Below, in pieces: positions 1 through 9,101 of a DNA stretch of 64,000 bases (its first letter is position 1; the number at the start of each line of letters is the position of its first letter). Under the pieces are notes generated by a model. That model saw nothing but the letters and a program-made list of their open reading frames with translations. It was not told the DNA's origin and did not search any database. Source of the DNA: Asticcacaulis sp. AC460 (lineage in GTDB: Bacteria > Pseudomonadota > Alphaproteobacteria > Caulobacterales > Caulobacteraceae); assembly GCF_000495795.1 (NCBI RefSeq), contig NZ_AWGD01000001.1, positions 1 to 64,000 on the forward strand, read 5' to 3'. The position numbers and the translations under genes are program-made.

Positions 1-706
1 CGACCGCGCCGATCGAGCCCGGCGCCATGACCGCGGCGGTGCGCACCTCGGCGCTGGCCGGCGACGAGGCCAGGCGCGCCAGGGCCGGCACGGCCGAGGC
101 CCCGAAACGTTGCAGGATGTCGTGCAGCAGCAGGGTGTTGGTCTGCCCTGAGTGCGCCAGGCTGTCGGTGATGGTGTCGATGTGATCGGCGGCGCCACGT
201 TGCGCCAGGGCGCGCAGGGCGGCGATCTGGACGTACATTTCGCGGTCGCGCGCCGTCGCCAGCAGGACCTGCAGCGAGGTGTCGTCGTCGAAAAAGCCCA
301 GCAGGGTCACGGCGCGGATGCGCTTGCCCGGCCGGCCCCGCGCCGCCATGGCCAGCAGGTAGGGCTCGACGCCCCATAGCTTGAGCAGGGAACAGATACG
401 GACGGCGTCACCGCCACGCAGGCTGCGCAGCATGTCCAGTGCCAGACTGACCAGGATGGGGAAGTCTGCCGGGGTGACTGGCGGCAGGGCGGCGGCATCC
501 AGGGCCACCGGTGATTTCAACGCCGCCAGGATAAAGCGCGACAGTGACTGACGCCGGGCGTCACGCTGGACCGCGTCGGCCGAGGACGCGGCGCGGCGGG
601 CGACCAGCACCAGCATGATGGCGATCGCGGCGACGCACAGCACCGCCGTGCCGATCCAGATCGCGCGCAGGAAGGCGAGTTCAAAACCGCTGGCTGAGGG
701 TGACAT
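1..706 (-). CDS. HEAT-repeat protein with N-terminal membrane anchor (3' end outside window)
   Basis: The frame is open from an ATG at 704-706 to the left edge, giving 235 residues with no stop. Residues about 11-30 (AIWIGTAVLCVAAIAIMLVL) form one hydrophobic helix, followed by an Arg-rich cytoplasmic-looking segment. From about residue 75 on there are repeated helical pairs rich in Leu/Ala (for example LLAMAARGRPGKRIRAVTLLG and IAALRALAQRGAADHI) typical of HEAT repeats. The start lies inside the end of the YaiO gene (26-bp overlap), which indicates translational coupling in one operon. HEAT proteins in this position usually act as protein-protein scaffolds next to a glycosyltransferase; that partner would lie left of the window. 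Function is inferred from fold and context only. Confidence 0.75.
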   Translation of the reverse strand, partial: MSPSASGFELAFLRAIWIGTAVLCVAAIAIMLVLVARRAASSADAVQRDARRQSLSRFILAALKSPVALDAAALPPVTPADFPILVSLALDMLRSLRGGDAVRICSLLKLWGVEPYLLAMAARGRPGKRIRAVTLLGFFDDDTSLQVLLATARDREMYVQIAALRALAQRGAADHIDTITDSLAHSGQTNTLLLHDILQRFGASAVPALARLASSPASAEVRTAAVMAPGSIGAV

Positions 707-1766
707 GGAAGCCGTGTCTCACATAGGTGTTTTCGCGGTCGTCGCGGCCATAGCCGGCGCGAAGGGTGGTGGTGTCCGTCATGTCCCAGGCAATGCCTGC
801 GAACGCGGAACGCGTGTCGATGGTGACGGCGGCGACGGTTTCCGGCGCATCGGCGACCCCGGCATAGAAACGCAGACCTTCGCGGATCGTGCCGTCCAGG
901 CGCAGGTCGTAACCGGTTTGGGCGTCGCTGCCGGACGGTGAAACCCGGATCATGCGGCTGGACACGGCCCAGCCTTCGCGGGGTTCGTAGCGCACGCCCC
1001 AGGCGGCACTGGAAACCTTCACCGCGGCATAGCGGTCATGGCGACCATCGAAGGTCAGCGATAGGGATTGGGTCACGCGCACGGCTCCGCCGGCCGCGAT
1101 ACGGCCTTCCGGGCGGAAGTCGGCATCGGGCGATCCGGCGATGGCGGCGTAGGCGCTGAAGCGTTCACCCAACCGTCCGGCCAGGCCGAATTCGACCTCG
1201 CCGTCATTCAGGCCGAACTGGCTGTAGCGGACCATACGCAGATGGGCCGCGCTGCGGTTGGCGTTGAAGCGGCGGGTGACCTGGACCGACTGCTGGTTCC
1301 AGTCGGGCTGGTCCGAGCCGGAAAACCCGCTGTATTCGGTTCCCGCATCGACCTGCCATTGCGGGCCTTCGGCCGCCTGGGCGGTGGCGACGCGGTTGAG
1401 GCCGTCGCGGGCCTCGTCGAAATCGGGTGCGATCGTCAGGGCCTCGGCATAGCGGGTCCTGGCCGTGCTGAAGTCGGCCTGGTAGTAGGCCAGGTTGCCG
1501 CGGATGGTCGCCGCTTCCGCCCCCGTCACCCCGCCCAGTTCGGCTGAGGCGGCGCGATAGTCGCCCTTCCAGCTCAGCACACGTGCCAGGGCCAGGCGAA
1601 GCTCGACATCCTCCGGATGCTGCGTCTTCGCGGTCCGCAGCAGGGTCACGGCCTCATCATAACGCTTCTGTTCGGCCAGTTGCCGGGCTTCGGTTACCGG
1701 GCTCTCGGCGGCCATGACCGCACCGGGGAACAGCGCCAAAACGGCACTCAGGATCAGGGCCTTCAT
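681..1766 (-). CDS. YaiO-family outer-membrane beta-barrel protein with TPR domain
   Basis: 361 residues. A Sec signal peptide (about 1-19, ending VMAAES) is followed by TPR-like helices (about 25-125) and then a C-terminal half of alternating strands ending in an aromatic residue (HVTLSQRF), as in outer-membrane barrels of the YaiO family. The family is associated with polysaccharide secretion loci, where the TPR part faces the periplasm and the barrel sits in the outer membrane. It overlaps the upstream response regulator by 4 bp (ATGA) and the downstream HEAT gene by 26 bp, so the three are one operon. Family assignment is fairly sure; the exported polymer is unknown. Confidence 0.75.
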   Translation of the reverse strand: MKALILSAVLALFPGAVMAAESPVTEARQLAEQKRYDEAVTLLRTAKTQHPEDVELRLALARVLSWKGDYRAASAELGGVTGAEAATIRGNLAYYQADFSTARTRYAEALTIAPDFDEARDGLNRVATAQAAEGPQWQVDAGTEYSGFSGSDQPDWNQQSVQVTRRFNANRSAAHLRMVRYSQFGLNDGEVEFGLAGRLGERFSAYAAIAGSPDADFRPEGRIAAGGAVRVTQSLSLTFDGRHDRYAAVKVSSAAWGVRYEPREGWAVSSRMIRVSPSGSDAQTGYDLRLDGTIREGLRFYAGVADAPETVAAVTIDTRSAFAGIAWDMTDTTTLRAGYGRDDRENTYVRHGFHVTLSQRF

Positions 1767-2923
1767 GCCGCCTCTCCCGTATTGAGCAGGCGCAACACCC
1801 GGGCCAGCACCTCGTCGGCGTGGAAGGGCTTGGTGATATAGTCGACCGCGCCGGTATTCAGCCCCTCCAGCACGTCGGCGCCATAATGGCGCGCCGTCAG
1901 GAACACGACCGGCACCTGCGCCGTATGGGCGTCGGCCTTCATCATCCGCAGCAGGGTGACGCCATCATAGCCGGGCATCATCCGGTCCAGCAGGGCAACG
2001 GAATAGTCACCGGCCTGAAGCGCGTCCCAGGCTTCGGCGCCGGTCTGGACCGAGGTGACCTTGCAGCCGGCACTCTGGAACTTGTGCACCAGCATCTCAC
2101 GCACCGTATCGTCGTCGTCGGCGATCAGGACGTGGCTGCCCAGCCGGTCAAGCCGGCCGCGTATCTTGGCGCCGACCTCGGCCGGGTCGAAGGGCTTGAC
2201 GATATAGTCGGCGGCCCCGGCCATCAGGGCGCGCATGACTTCGCCGGGATCGTCGCTGGCGGTGATCATGATCACCGGAATGTCTTTCAGGCCCGGCACG
2301 GCCTGCAGCGAGTCGAGCAGTTCCAGCCCGGCGTCGGCGCCGCCGATACGGTTGTCGAGCAGGATCAGGTCAGGACGGACGGTTTCGATCAGATGGCGGC
2401 CTTCCGCCGTATCGGCGGCGGTGAAGACCTCGGCGGTGGCGGAGATCAGCCCCGATAGCAGGTCGCGGACGCTGACATCGTCCTCGACGATGACGACGCG
2501 CGACGACAGGACGGGCACCGGCACAGGCACGGGCGCTGGCGCCGGCTTGGCCGGGACCTGGCCCGGTTCGGCCGTTTCCGACTGCAGCAAGGCCATGGCC
2601 ATGGCGTCGCGAAGCCAGGTCAGGTGATCGCTTATGTCGGGGTCGGAGGGGTTGGGCGCATCTTTCAGCAGGGTTTCCAGTTCGCCGGCGCGGGCGCTGA
2701 TATCCCAGAAACCGAAACTACCGCCGCTGCCGGCCAGGGCATGGGCTTCGCGGGTGAGCCACGCCCGGTCATAGGGTGCGACACAGGCTTCGAAGGATTC
2801 CAGGCGGTCGGCGACGTGCGCCAGATAGCGCATCTGCAAGGCGCGCATGGCGGGGTCCTGGGACTCCGGGGACGCGTTCTCCGGCTCCCAGGCGCCTGCG
2901 GCCCGTGACTGGCGGTTTCGCAT
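1763..2923 (-). CDS. Hpt domain plus two tandem receiver domains, response regulator
   Basis: 386 residues from the ATG at 2923; a longer open frame runs to 3049 but its extra 42 residues are Arg/Cys-rich and unlike a domain. Order: Hpt domain (about 25-115, motif HALAGSGGSFG, phospho-accepting H61), a Pro/Val linker (about 120-140), receiver 1 (about 142-260, acidic pocket EDD, phospho-Asp D190, K243) and receiver 2 (about 264-386, D313, K365). There is no DNA-binding or enzymatic output domain, so it probably works as a phosphorelay protein or by protein contact. It is first in an operon with the YaiO barrel and HEAT gene, suggesting it controls polysaccharide synthesis or export after translation. 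The cognate kinase is not in view. Confidence 0.85.
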   Translation of the reverse strand: MRNRQSRAAGAWEPENASPESQDPAMRALQMRYLAHVADRLESFEACVAPYDRAWLTREAHALAGSGGSFGFWDISARAGELETLLKDAPNPSDPDISDHLTWLRDAMAMALLQSETAEPGQVPAKPAPAPVPVPVPVLSSRVVIVEDDVSVRDLLSGLISATAEVFTAADTAEGRHLIETVRPDLILLDNRIGGADAGLELLDSLQAVPGLKDIPVIMITASDDPGEVMRALMAGAADYIVKPFDPAEVGAKIRGRLDRLGSHVLIADDDDTVREMLVHKFQSAGCKVTSVQTGAEAWDALQAGDYSVALLDRMMPGYDGVTLLRMMKADAHTAQVPVVFLTARHYGADVLEGLNTGAVDYITKPFHADEVLARVLRLLNTGEAA

Positions 2924-3030
2924 ACTCGTCTTACCCTTTACGCACGGTCTCTTCGCCGGCCAGTATCCGGAAACAGGATTAAGACTTCGCGTAAACGGCG
3001 GTATTTTTTTGCGACGCACGCAAGCTGTGC

Positions 3031-3061
3031 AATGATCACTTTTTCGCATCTTCGATCAAAT
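3031..3061 (+). promoter_or_regulatory. Candidate regulatory motifs upstream of the GH39 gene
   Basis: The segment contains AATGATCACTTTTT and, 6 bp further, TTCGATCAAAT. The promoter region of the next gene, the TonB receptor at 5076, has the related ATTGATCAAATT and AATGATCGTTTT. The shared words suggest a common regulator, but no family can be named. Confidence 0.3.
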
Positions 3062-3118
3062 CTATGGACGAGGGCCGCCGTCCTTCGTACACAGACGCTA
3101 CAATTGTCGGAGGAATAC

Positions 3119-4810
3119 ATGCGCCGCCTGCTCAGCCTGACCGCCACCGTGATGGCCCTCGCCTTCCCCGCTGTGGCTCAAGACCGCACCGACGAAGCCG
3201 CCGCCCCCATTCCGGTCACCATGACAGTCGACGCATCCAAAACCGTCGCGCCACTGCCGCCGATCTGGCGCTTCTTTGGCGCCGACGAGCCCAACTACGC
3301 CACCATGAAGGACGGCCGCAAGCTGATGGGGCACCTGGGTGAACTACGGCCCAACCAGGTCTATTTCCGGGCTCACAACCTTCTGAGCACGGGCGACGGC
3401 ACCCCGGCTTTCAAATGGGGCTCGACCAACGCCTATACCGAAGACGCCAACGGTAATCCCGTCTACGACTGGACGGTGGTCGACCACATCATCGACACCT
3501 ACCTGGCGCGCGGCGTCAAACCCTACCTGCAGATAGGCTTTACGCCGCAGGCCATGTCCAGCGCCCCCGAAGGCACGCCGTATCAGCACACCTGGCGGCC
3601 GGGCTTTGCCTACGACCTGATCGCCACCGGCTGGATCTGGCCGCCCAAGGATTACGAAAAGTGGGAAGAGCTGGTCTATCAGTGGACGAAACACAATGTC
3701 GAACGTTACGGCCGCAAAGAGGTGGCGACCTGGTATTTCGAAACCTGGAACGAGCCGAACCTGAACTTCTACTGGGCCGGCACCCCCGAAGACTTCTACC
3801 GCCTGCACGACCATGCCATAGCCGGCGTGCGCCGCGCCCTGCCCGAAGCTCGCGTCGGCGGCCCGGACGTGGCCGGCGCCGGCGGCACCTTTATGGACGG
3901 CTTCCTGAAGCACGTCGTGTCGGGCACCAACTACGCCACCGGCGAAACCGGCACGCCCACCGACTTCCTCTCCTTCCATGCCAAGGGCGCGCCCAAATTC
4001 CTGGACGGCCACGTCCGGATGAGCATGATCGAACAGTTGAAGGCCATCGACACCGGTTTCGGCAAGGTCGCCGCCGTGCCGGAGCTGAAGACCCGCCCCA
4101 TCGTCATCGGTGAAAACGACCCGGAGGGCTGCGCCGCCTGCCCCGGACCGCAGAACGCCTATCGCAACGGCACTTTGTATTCCAGCTACACCGCGGCGTC
4201 CTATGCCCGCATCTGGGAACTGGCCGGCAAGCACAGGATCAATCTGGACGGCGCCCTGACCTGGGCCTTTACCTTCGAAGACCAGCCATGGTTTGCCGGC
4301 TATCGCCAACTGGCCACCAACGGCATCGACCTGCCGGTGATCAACACCTTCCGCCTTTTCGCTCAACTCGGTCCGGACCAGGTGGCGGCGACCAGCAGCG
4401 CCCAGGTCCCGTTGAACGACGTCATGGCCTCGGGCATCCGCGGCCCCGCCGACGTCGGCGTGCTCGCCACGCGGACAAAGGACAACCGTCTGGCCATCCT
4501 GGTCTGGAACTATCATGACGACGATGTCGCCGGCCCCACAGCCGCGGTTTCGCTGCACGTCAACGGCCTGAAGGGCAAGTCAGTGAAGGTGACGCAATGG
4601 CGGGTCGACGGTGACCACGGCAATGCCTTCACCGCCTGGCAGCAGATGGGCTCGCCCCAGTCACCCGACCAGAAGCAGTATGCCGTCCTGGAAACCGCCT
4701 CGAAGATGACGCCGGAGACCTGGCCCGAGGCCGCAAAGGTGGCGAAAGGCGCGGCGGAGCTGACCTTCACGGTCCCGCGCCAGGGCGTGTCTCTGCTCGT
4801 GCTGGAATAG
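3119..4810 (+). CDS. Secreted GH39-family glycoside hydrolase
   Basis: 563 residues from the ATG at 3119, chosen because GGAGGA lies 5 bp upstream and the protein then begins with a Sec signal peptide (MRRLLSLTATVMALAFPAVAQ). The catalytic core shows the clan GH-A acid/base motif FETWNEPNLNFYW with E212, and a probable nucleophile E332 in VIGENDPEGC. The C-terminal about 130 residues look like a beta-sandwich, as in other GH39 enzymes. Known GH39 activities include beta-xylosidase, alpha-L-iduronidase and, in bifidobacteria, enzymes that release disaccharides capped on alpha-L-arabinofuranose. Because GH43, GH51 and GH27 genes lie downstream, a role on arabinose-containing side chains is plausible. 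Exact substrate is unknown. Confidence 0.8.
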   Translation: MRRLLSLTATVMALAFPAVAQDRTDEAAAPIPVTMTVDASKTVAPLPPIWRFFGADEPNYATMKDGRKLMGHLGELRPNQVYFRAHNLLSTGDGTPAFKWGSTNAYTEDANGNPVYDWTVVDHIIDTYLARGVKPYLQIGFTPQAMSSAPEGTPYQHTWRPGFAYDLIATGWIWPPKDYEKWEELVYQWTKHNVERYGRKEVATWYFETWNEPNLNFYWAGTPEDFYRLHDHAIAGVRRALPEARVGGPDVAGAGGTFMDGFLKHVVSGTNYATGETGTPTDFLSFHAKGAPKFLDGHVRMSMIEQLKAIDTGFGKVAAVPELKTRPIVIGENDPEGCAACPGPQNAYRNGTLYSSYTAASYARIWELAGKHRINLDGALTWAFTFEDQPWFAGYRQLATNGIDLPVINTFRLFAQLGPDQVAATSSAQVPLNDVMASGIRGPADVGVLATRTKDNRLAILVWNYHDDDVAGPTAAVSLHVNGLKGKSVKVTQWRVDGDHGNAFTAWQQMGSPQSPDQKQYAVLETASKMTPETWPEAAKVAKGAAELTFTVPRQGVSLLVLE

Positions 4811-4922
4811 CGAGCAAAACTACGCACCAATTGCAGACCTGACACGCTCCAATGTTGCAGCCGCGATAAGATATTCTCCCATCATCTGAAATTTGCGTCA
4901 TGCCAGATACAAAAAGGTCACG

Positions 4923-4988
4923 ATTGATCAAATTATATCACAAATGATCGTTTTCCCCGTTCAAATTGCGGCGTGCAAAGTTTATAAT
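4923..4988 (+). promoter_or_regulatory. Candidate promoter and operator for the TonB receptor at 5076
   Basis: A TATAAT box at 4983-4988 is preceded after 17 bp by TTCAAA at 4960-4965, a reasonable -35. Just upstream, 4923-4955 is AT-rich and holds ATTGATCAAATT and AATGATCGTTTT, words resembling those upstream of the GH39 gene. Read from sequence only; the transcription start is not known. Confidence 0.4.
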
Positions 4989-5075
4989 CGGCACGGACGG
5001 CGAGTCGTCGCCGCACAGGACAAGAGTCGAAACAGGCTCGAACGGTAAACGCCCCAACAGGAACGGGAAAAGAAA

Positions 5076-8051
5076 ATGTCTAATCGTAAAATTTCAAGCC
5101 GCACGGCGCGGTGTCTCCAGGCGTCTGCGCTGGCCCTGGCCGCGGCGCTGGCGGCGACCGCAGCCGCCGCTCAGGACGCTCCGGCGGCGGCGCCTGCCGC
5201 GGCCGACGACGTCATCGTCGTCAAGGGCTTCCGCGGCAGCCTGAAGAGCGCGCTGGGCATCAAGAAGCGCAGCGCCGGCACCGTCGACTCGATCCTCGGC
5301 GAAGACATCGGCAAGTTCCCCGACGCTAACCTGGCCGAGTCGATGCAGCGCATCCCGGGCGTGGTGTTGTCGCGCGGCGACGGCGGTGAAGGCCGTCAGA
5401 TCTCGGTCCGCGGCCTGGCCGCCCAGTTCACCCGCGTCCGCGTCAATGGCATGGAAGCTTCGTCCCAGATCGGCGCCGCCGACATCTACGGCGCCGCCAA
5501 CAACGGCCGCAGCTTCGACTTCAACGCCTTCCCGACCGAAATCTTCTCGTCGCTGACGGCGCGCAAGACCTCCTCGGCCGATGTCGAAGAAGGTTCGCTG
5601 GGCGCCACGGTCGACCTGCGCGCCCCCAAGCCGTTCGATTCGCGCCAGGACACGGTCTTTTCGGTGACCGCCCGCGGCACCTATAACGAGATCAGCGGCA
5701 AGGTCGACCCGAAGGTCTCGCTGGTCGCCGGCAAGAAGTTCGACGACAGCAATTTCGGCATCCTGGGCACCCTGTCCTATTCCGACCGCAACATCCGTGA
5801 AGTCGGCTATTCGGCTGTCGACATCCTGTCCGCCAGCATGGGCGGCAACCAGCTGGGTTCGGGGGCCTCGGCCATGCCGTTCTGCTCGCCGATCGGTGTA
5901 ACCCCGATCAGCCCGTCGCCGACCACCCACGCCTCGAAGGGCGCTTCGGCGACCATGTGCAGCACCAACAATCCGCGCACCGGCACCGTCGCCGCGTGGA
6001 ACACCATCATGGCGCTGCGCAGCCCGGTCGAGCCCAACACCCCGGGCAGTGGCGCCTTCTTCCCGCGCATTCCGCGCTATGTGAACTCCGAACAGGACGC
6101 CAAGCGCCTGGGCGGCACGCTGAGCCTGCAATGGAAGAACGACACCACCGATATTCTGGTCGACTTCCTCTATTCGAAGTTCGACGTCGAACGCCGCGAC
6201 AACTACATCGCCGGCCTGTCGTTTGCCCGCTCGGTCACCAATAACGGCCAGCCGATGGTCTCGGTGAAGGACATCCAGTTCGATTCCAACGGCTCGCTGC
6301 TTTACGGCCTGTTCGACGGCGTCGATATCCGTTCGGAAGGCCTGGTCGACCGCTTCGAAAGCAGCCACAGCCAGGTCAATGTCAGCTTCACCCACCGCTT
6401 CTCGGACCAGTTCGAAGTGATGGGCTATTTCGGCAAGTCGGCCTCGCGCCGCTATGACCCGATGCGCCTGCAGACCTTCATCGACATCATCGATGCCGAC
6501 AATTTCTCGATCGACTTCCGCGACGGTGAAACCACGCCGATCATCCAGTTCGGCGCCGATGTCGGCAATCCGGCCAGCTTCACGTACGCCCCGGCCCAGG
6601 CCGACGGCACGGTGACCGGCGGCTATTCCATGCAGGGCAAGCCCCAGTGGAACAACACCGACAACACCACGGTCAACCTGGACGCCAAATGGACGCCGAG
6701 CGACGAAATCTCGTTCAAGGCCGGCATCCAGTACCGTCAGGCCGACTTCACCCAGCGCAATCTGGTGCCGATCCCCTCGGCCCTGGTCGTGCAGCCCTTG
6801 CCGTCCGGCGTGACCCTGGCCAGCATCACCACCACCATCGACGGCCTGGATGACCTGTGGGGCCGCGGCGCGCCGTCGTCCTGGGTCGCCATCGATTCGG
6901 CCAAGTGGCGCGACACCTTCCACTTTGATAATTTCAAGTACTGCGGCGTCGAATGCGGTGCGGGCAATTCGCAGATCCTGGAAACGACCCAAAGCGCCTA
7001 TCTCATGGCGGAATTCGACACCGACCGCTTCCCGATCCCGATCCGCGGTGACGTCGGCGTGCGCTACTACGCGACCGACCAGGTCGCCGTCGGCCACATC
7101 CCGGTCGCGGCCCCTCCGGGCTGGATGTACAGCCAGGTCGGCAAGCGCAACGAGGTCCACCGTTCCTATGACGACTGGATGCCCTCGGCTAACATCGTGT
7201 TCGAAATCAACCCGAACCTGCTGGCCCGTGTCTCGGCCGCCAAGGTCATGTCGCGTCCTGAACTGGGCAACCTGATCCCCAGCGCCGGCATCACCGCCAC
7301 GACCCGCACCGGCAACATCAACAACCCGTTCCTGGAGCCGATCCGCGCCAACACCTTCGACGCCGGCCTGGAATGGTATTTCCGTCCCGGCTCGCTGATC
7401 TCTGTCGGCTACTTCTACAAGGACATCGAAACCTACATCCAGCGTGTGACCAGCCAGATCCCGTACCGCGAACTGGGCCTGCCGGACTCGCTCCTGGACA
7501 ACACCAACACGTCGCCGACCGAAATCTTCACCGTCGGCCGCTTCGAAAACACCGAAGGCGGTCCGCTGAAGGGCTTCGAAATCAACCTGCAGGCCGAGCT
7601 GGACTTCCTGCCGGGCTTCTGGGCCAATTTCGGCGTCCTGGGCAACTACACCCACATCGAGTCGGAGATCCAGTACATCCTGGCCAGCGCCAACGGCGTA
7701 CCCACCGTGACCGCCACCAACGATCTGCTGGGCCTGTCGCGCAAGTCGGCCAGCGGCACGATCTACTGGGAAAACGACCGGTTCAGCATCCGCAGCACGG
7801 CCAACTATCGCGGCAAGTACATCCGCGCCATCCCGGCCTCGCGCGGTTCGGATCTTCAGGGCAATGATGAGACCCTGTTCGTCGACCTGTCGGCCTCGTA
7901 CGAGCTGAACGACAATCTGAAGCTCATCTTCGAAGCCCAGAACCTGACCGACGAGCAGAACCGCCTGTTCATCGACAGCGCCCGCGAAGACACCCTGTTC
8001 GAGCTGCGCAACGGCAAGACCTTCACCATCGGCGTGAACTACAAGTACTGA
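5076..8051 (+). CDS. TonB-dependent receptor, Xanthomonas/Caulobacter carbohydrate type
   Basis: 991 residues. A Sec signal peptide (about 1-32, ending AAAAQ) is followed by the plug signature VIVVKGFRGSLKSAL, DIGKFPDANLAESMQRIPGV and ISVRGLAAQFTRVRVNGM (about 45-130), characteristic of the TonB-Xanth-Caul subfamily that often imports plant oligosaccharides. The rest alternates amphipathic strands and long loops, ending TIGVNYKY with a terminal aromatic. It follows the GH39 gene by 265 bp with its own candidate promoter and is closed by a strong hairpin terminator. Role: energised uptake of a glycan fragment across the outer membrane. The ligand is not known; arabino-oligosaccharide is inferred from neighbours. 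Confidence 0.9.
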   Translation: MSNRKISSRTARCLQASALALAAALAATAAAAQDAPAAAPAAADDVIVVKGFRGSLKSALGIKKRSAGTVDSILGEDIGKFPDANLAESMQRIPGVVLSRGDGGEGRQISVRGLAAQFTRVRVNGMEASSQIGAADIYGAANNGRSFDFNAFPTEIFSSLTARKTSSADVEEGSLGATVDLRAPKPFDSRQDTVFSVTARGTYNEISGKVDPKVSLVAGKKFDDSNFGILGTLSYSDRNIREVGYSAVDILSASMGGNQLGSGASAMPFCSPIGVTPISPSPTTHASKGASATMCSTNNPRTGTVAAWNTIMALRSPVEPNTPGSGAFFPRIPRYVNSEQDAKRLGGTLSLQWKNDTTDILVDFLYSKFDVERRDNYIAGLSFARSVTNNGQPMVSVKDIQFDSNGSLLYGLFDGVDIRSEGLVDRFESSHSQVNVSFTHRFSDQFEVMGYFGKSASRRYDPMRLQTFIDIIDADNFSIDFRDGETTPIIQFGADVGNPASFTYAPAQADGTVTGGYSMQGKPQWNNTDNTTVNLDAKWTPSDEISFKAGIQYRQADFTQRNLVPIPSALVVQPLPSGVTLASITTTIDGLDDLWGRGAPSSWVAIDSAKWRDTFHFDNFKYCGVECGAGNSQILETTQSAYLMAEFDTDRFPIPIRGDVGVRYYATDQVAVGHIPVAAPPGWMYSQVGKRNEVHRSYDDWMPSANIVFEINPNLLARVSAAKVMSRPELGNLIPSAGITATTRTGNINNPFLEPIRANTFDAGLEWYFRPGSLISVGYFYKDIETYIQRVTSQIPYRELGLPDSLLDNTNTSPTEIFTVGRFENTEGGPLKGFEINLQAELDFLPGFWANFGVLGNYTHIESEIQYILASANGVPTVTATNDLLGLSRKSASGTIYWENDRFSIRSTANYRGKYIRAIPASRGSDLQGNDETLFVDLSASYELNDNLKLIFEAQNLTDEQNRLFIDSAREDTLFELRNGKTFTIGVNYKY

Positions 8052-8070
8052 TAGGTTCGCCAAAACTGAT

Positions 8071-8105
8071 AAGCCGCCCTGGGGTCACCCAGGGCGGCTT
8101 TTTTT
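8071..8105 (+). terminator. Rho-independent terminator after TonB receptor
   Basis: A perfect 13-bp stem (AAGCCGCCCTGGG) with a GTCA loop, followed by a run of T from 8099 to 8105, 19 bp after the receptor stop codon. Confidence 0.9.
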
Positions 8106-8116
8106 GTTATCCCTAT

Positions 8117-8199
8117 ACCTCCCCGCGCTTGCGTGGGGAGGGGGACCGCTCGAGCGAAACGGAGCCAAAGGCGGAGTGAGTGAGATGCGGTGGTGGGGC
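8117..8199. repeat. REP-like intergenic palindrome
   Basis: CTCCCC and GGGGAG arms flank a short GC-rich loop, followed by a GGGGACCGCTCGAGCG segment and TGGTGGGGC. It resembles the other GGGGAGG-type intergenic elements in this window. It lies between a convergent pair, the TonB receptor and the GntR gene. Confidence 0.6.
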
Positions 8200-8233
8200 G
8201 ACTTTCTTTATGCCCCCTAAACTCAGACAAATA

Positions 8234-8995
8234 TCAGCTAAGCTTTTCCATGCTGCGCTGGGTGTCGCGCAGTGCCAGGCGCACCAGCGACTCCATGGTC
8301 CAGCGCGCGTCGCCTTCATCCCCGCGGGCAATGGCCTCGAACACGGCACGGTGGTCGGGAACCGGGTCGCGGTCCAGCGCCGCGGTGCGTTGCTTATACC
8401 GCGTCGACCAAGTCACGGCGGCGCCGATCGAGGAGCTCAGCGACGCCAGGGCTTCATTGCCCGAGGCCTGCATCAGGGCGTCGTGGAAATCGAGGTCGGC
8501 CTGGCGGCCGGCTTCCGTCGCCAGGGTTTGTTGCGCCATGACGATCAGGGCATGGTCCATGGCTTCGATATGGGCCGGCTGGCGGCGCTGGGCGGCGAAG
8601 GCGGCCGCCGTCGGCTCGGTGATCAGGCGCAATTCGAACAGGTCGAGAATGAATTTCTCACTGGGCTCGGTCTCAAACATCCAGCCCAGGACCTCGGGGT
8701 CCAGGATGTTCCAGCGCGTGCGGGCCGTGACGCGGGTGCCGGTTTTCGGCCGGCTTTCGACCATGCCCTTGGCGGCCAGGATGCGGATGGCTTCGCGATA
8801 GGCCGAACGCGAGATTTCCAGCGTGCTGCTGGACTCCATTTCGTTGGGCAGGGTCTGGCCCTGGCGATAGACTCCACGTAGGATATCCACGCCCAACCGG
8901 TGCGCCAGCGCGCCGTGCAGCCGGCCCTGGCCAAGGTGATGGCGCAAAGGCGTTTCCAATATGTCTCCCCGGCCGCGCTTATCGTAGGCGTTCAT
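8234..8995 (-). CDS. GntR-family (FadR/FCD subfamily) transcriptional regulator
   Basis: 253 residues. An N-terminal winged helix (about 25-95: LGVDILRGVYRQGQTLPNEMESSSTLEISRSAYREAIRILAAKGMVESRPKTGTRV in outline) is followed by an all-helical FCD effector domain (about 110-235) with conserved acidic and His positions. It is divergent from the araD1-like gene, and the 106-bp gap holds an operator-like TTTGTCAGACTAT. FadR-subfamily proteins bind TNGTNNNACNA-type palindromes, which fits the ATTGTCNGACAAT sites found at other promoters of this locus. It is therefore the likely repressor of the arabinose genes, with a sugar acid as plausible effector. Family is sure; regulon and effector are inferred. 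Confidence 0.9.
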   Translation of the reverse strand: MNAYDKRGRGDILETPLRHHLGQGRLHGALAHRLGVDILRGVYRQGQTLPNEMESSSTLEISRSAYREAIRILAAKGMVESRPKTGTRVTARTRWNILDPEVLGWMFETEPSEKFILDLFELRLITEPTAAAFAAQRRQPAHIEAMDHALIVMAQQTLATEAGRQADLDFHDALMQASGNEALASLSSSIGAAVTWSTRYKQRTAALDRDPVPDHRAVFEAIARGDEGDARWTMESLVRLALRDTQRSMEKLS

Positions 8996-9058
8996 GCATA
9001 TGAGGATGCCATTTCCTCAGACATTTGACAAGGCGAACTGCGGTCTTTACATCACCAA

Positions 9059-9071
9059 TTTGTCAGACTAT
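9059..9071. promoter_or_regulatory. Candidate FadR-type operator upstream of araD1-like gene
   Basis: TTTGTCAGACTAT fits TNGTNNNACNA and resembles the perfect palindrome at 14273. It ends 30 bp before the araD1-like ATG, in the divergent gap shared with the GntR gene. Confidence 0.5.
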
Positions 9072-9101
9072 TAGAAAGTTCGGTTTTCAGGAGGACTACC
9101 C

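Noticed and set aside
5094-8063. 989-residue open frame on the minus strand
   Set aside because: It is the antisense shadow of the TonB receptor at 5076; its translation is low-complexity Arg/Val/Gly without signal peptide or domain.
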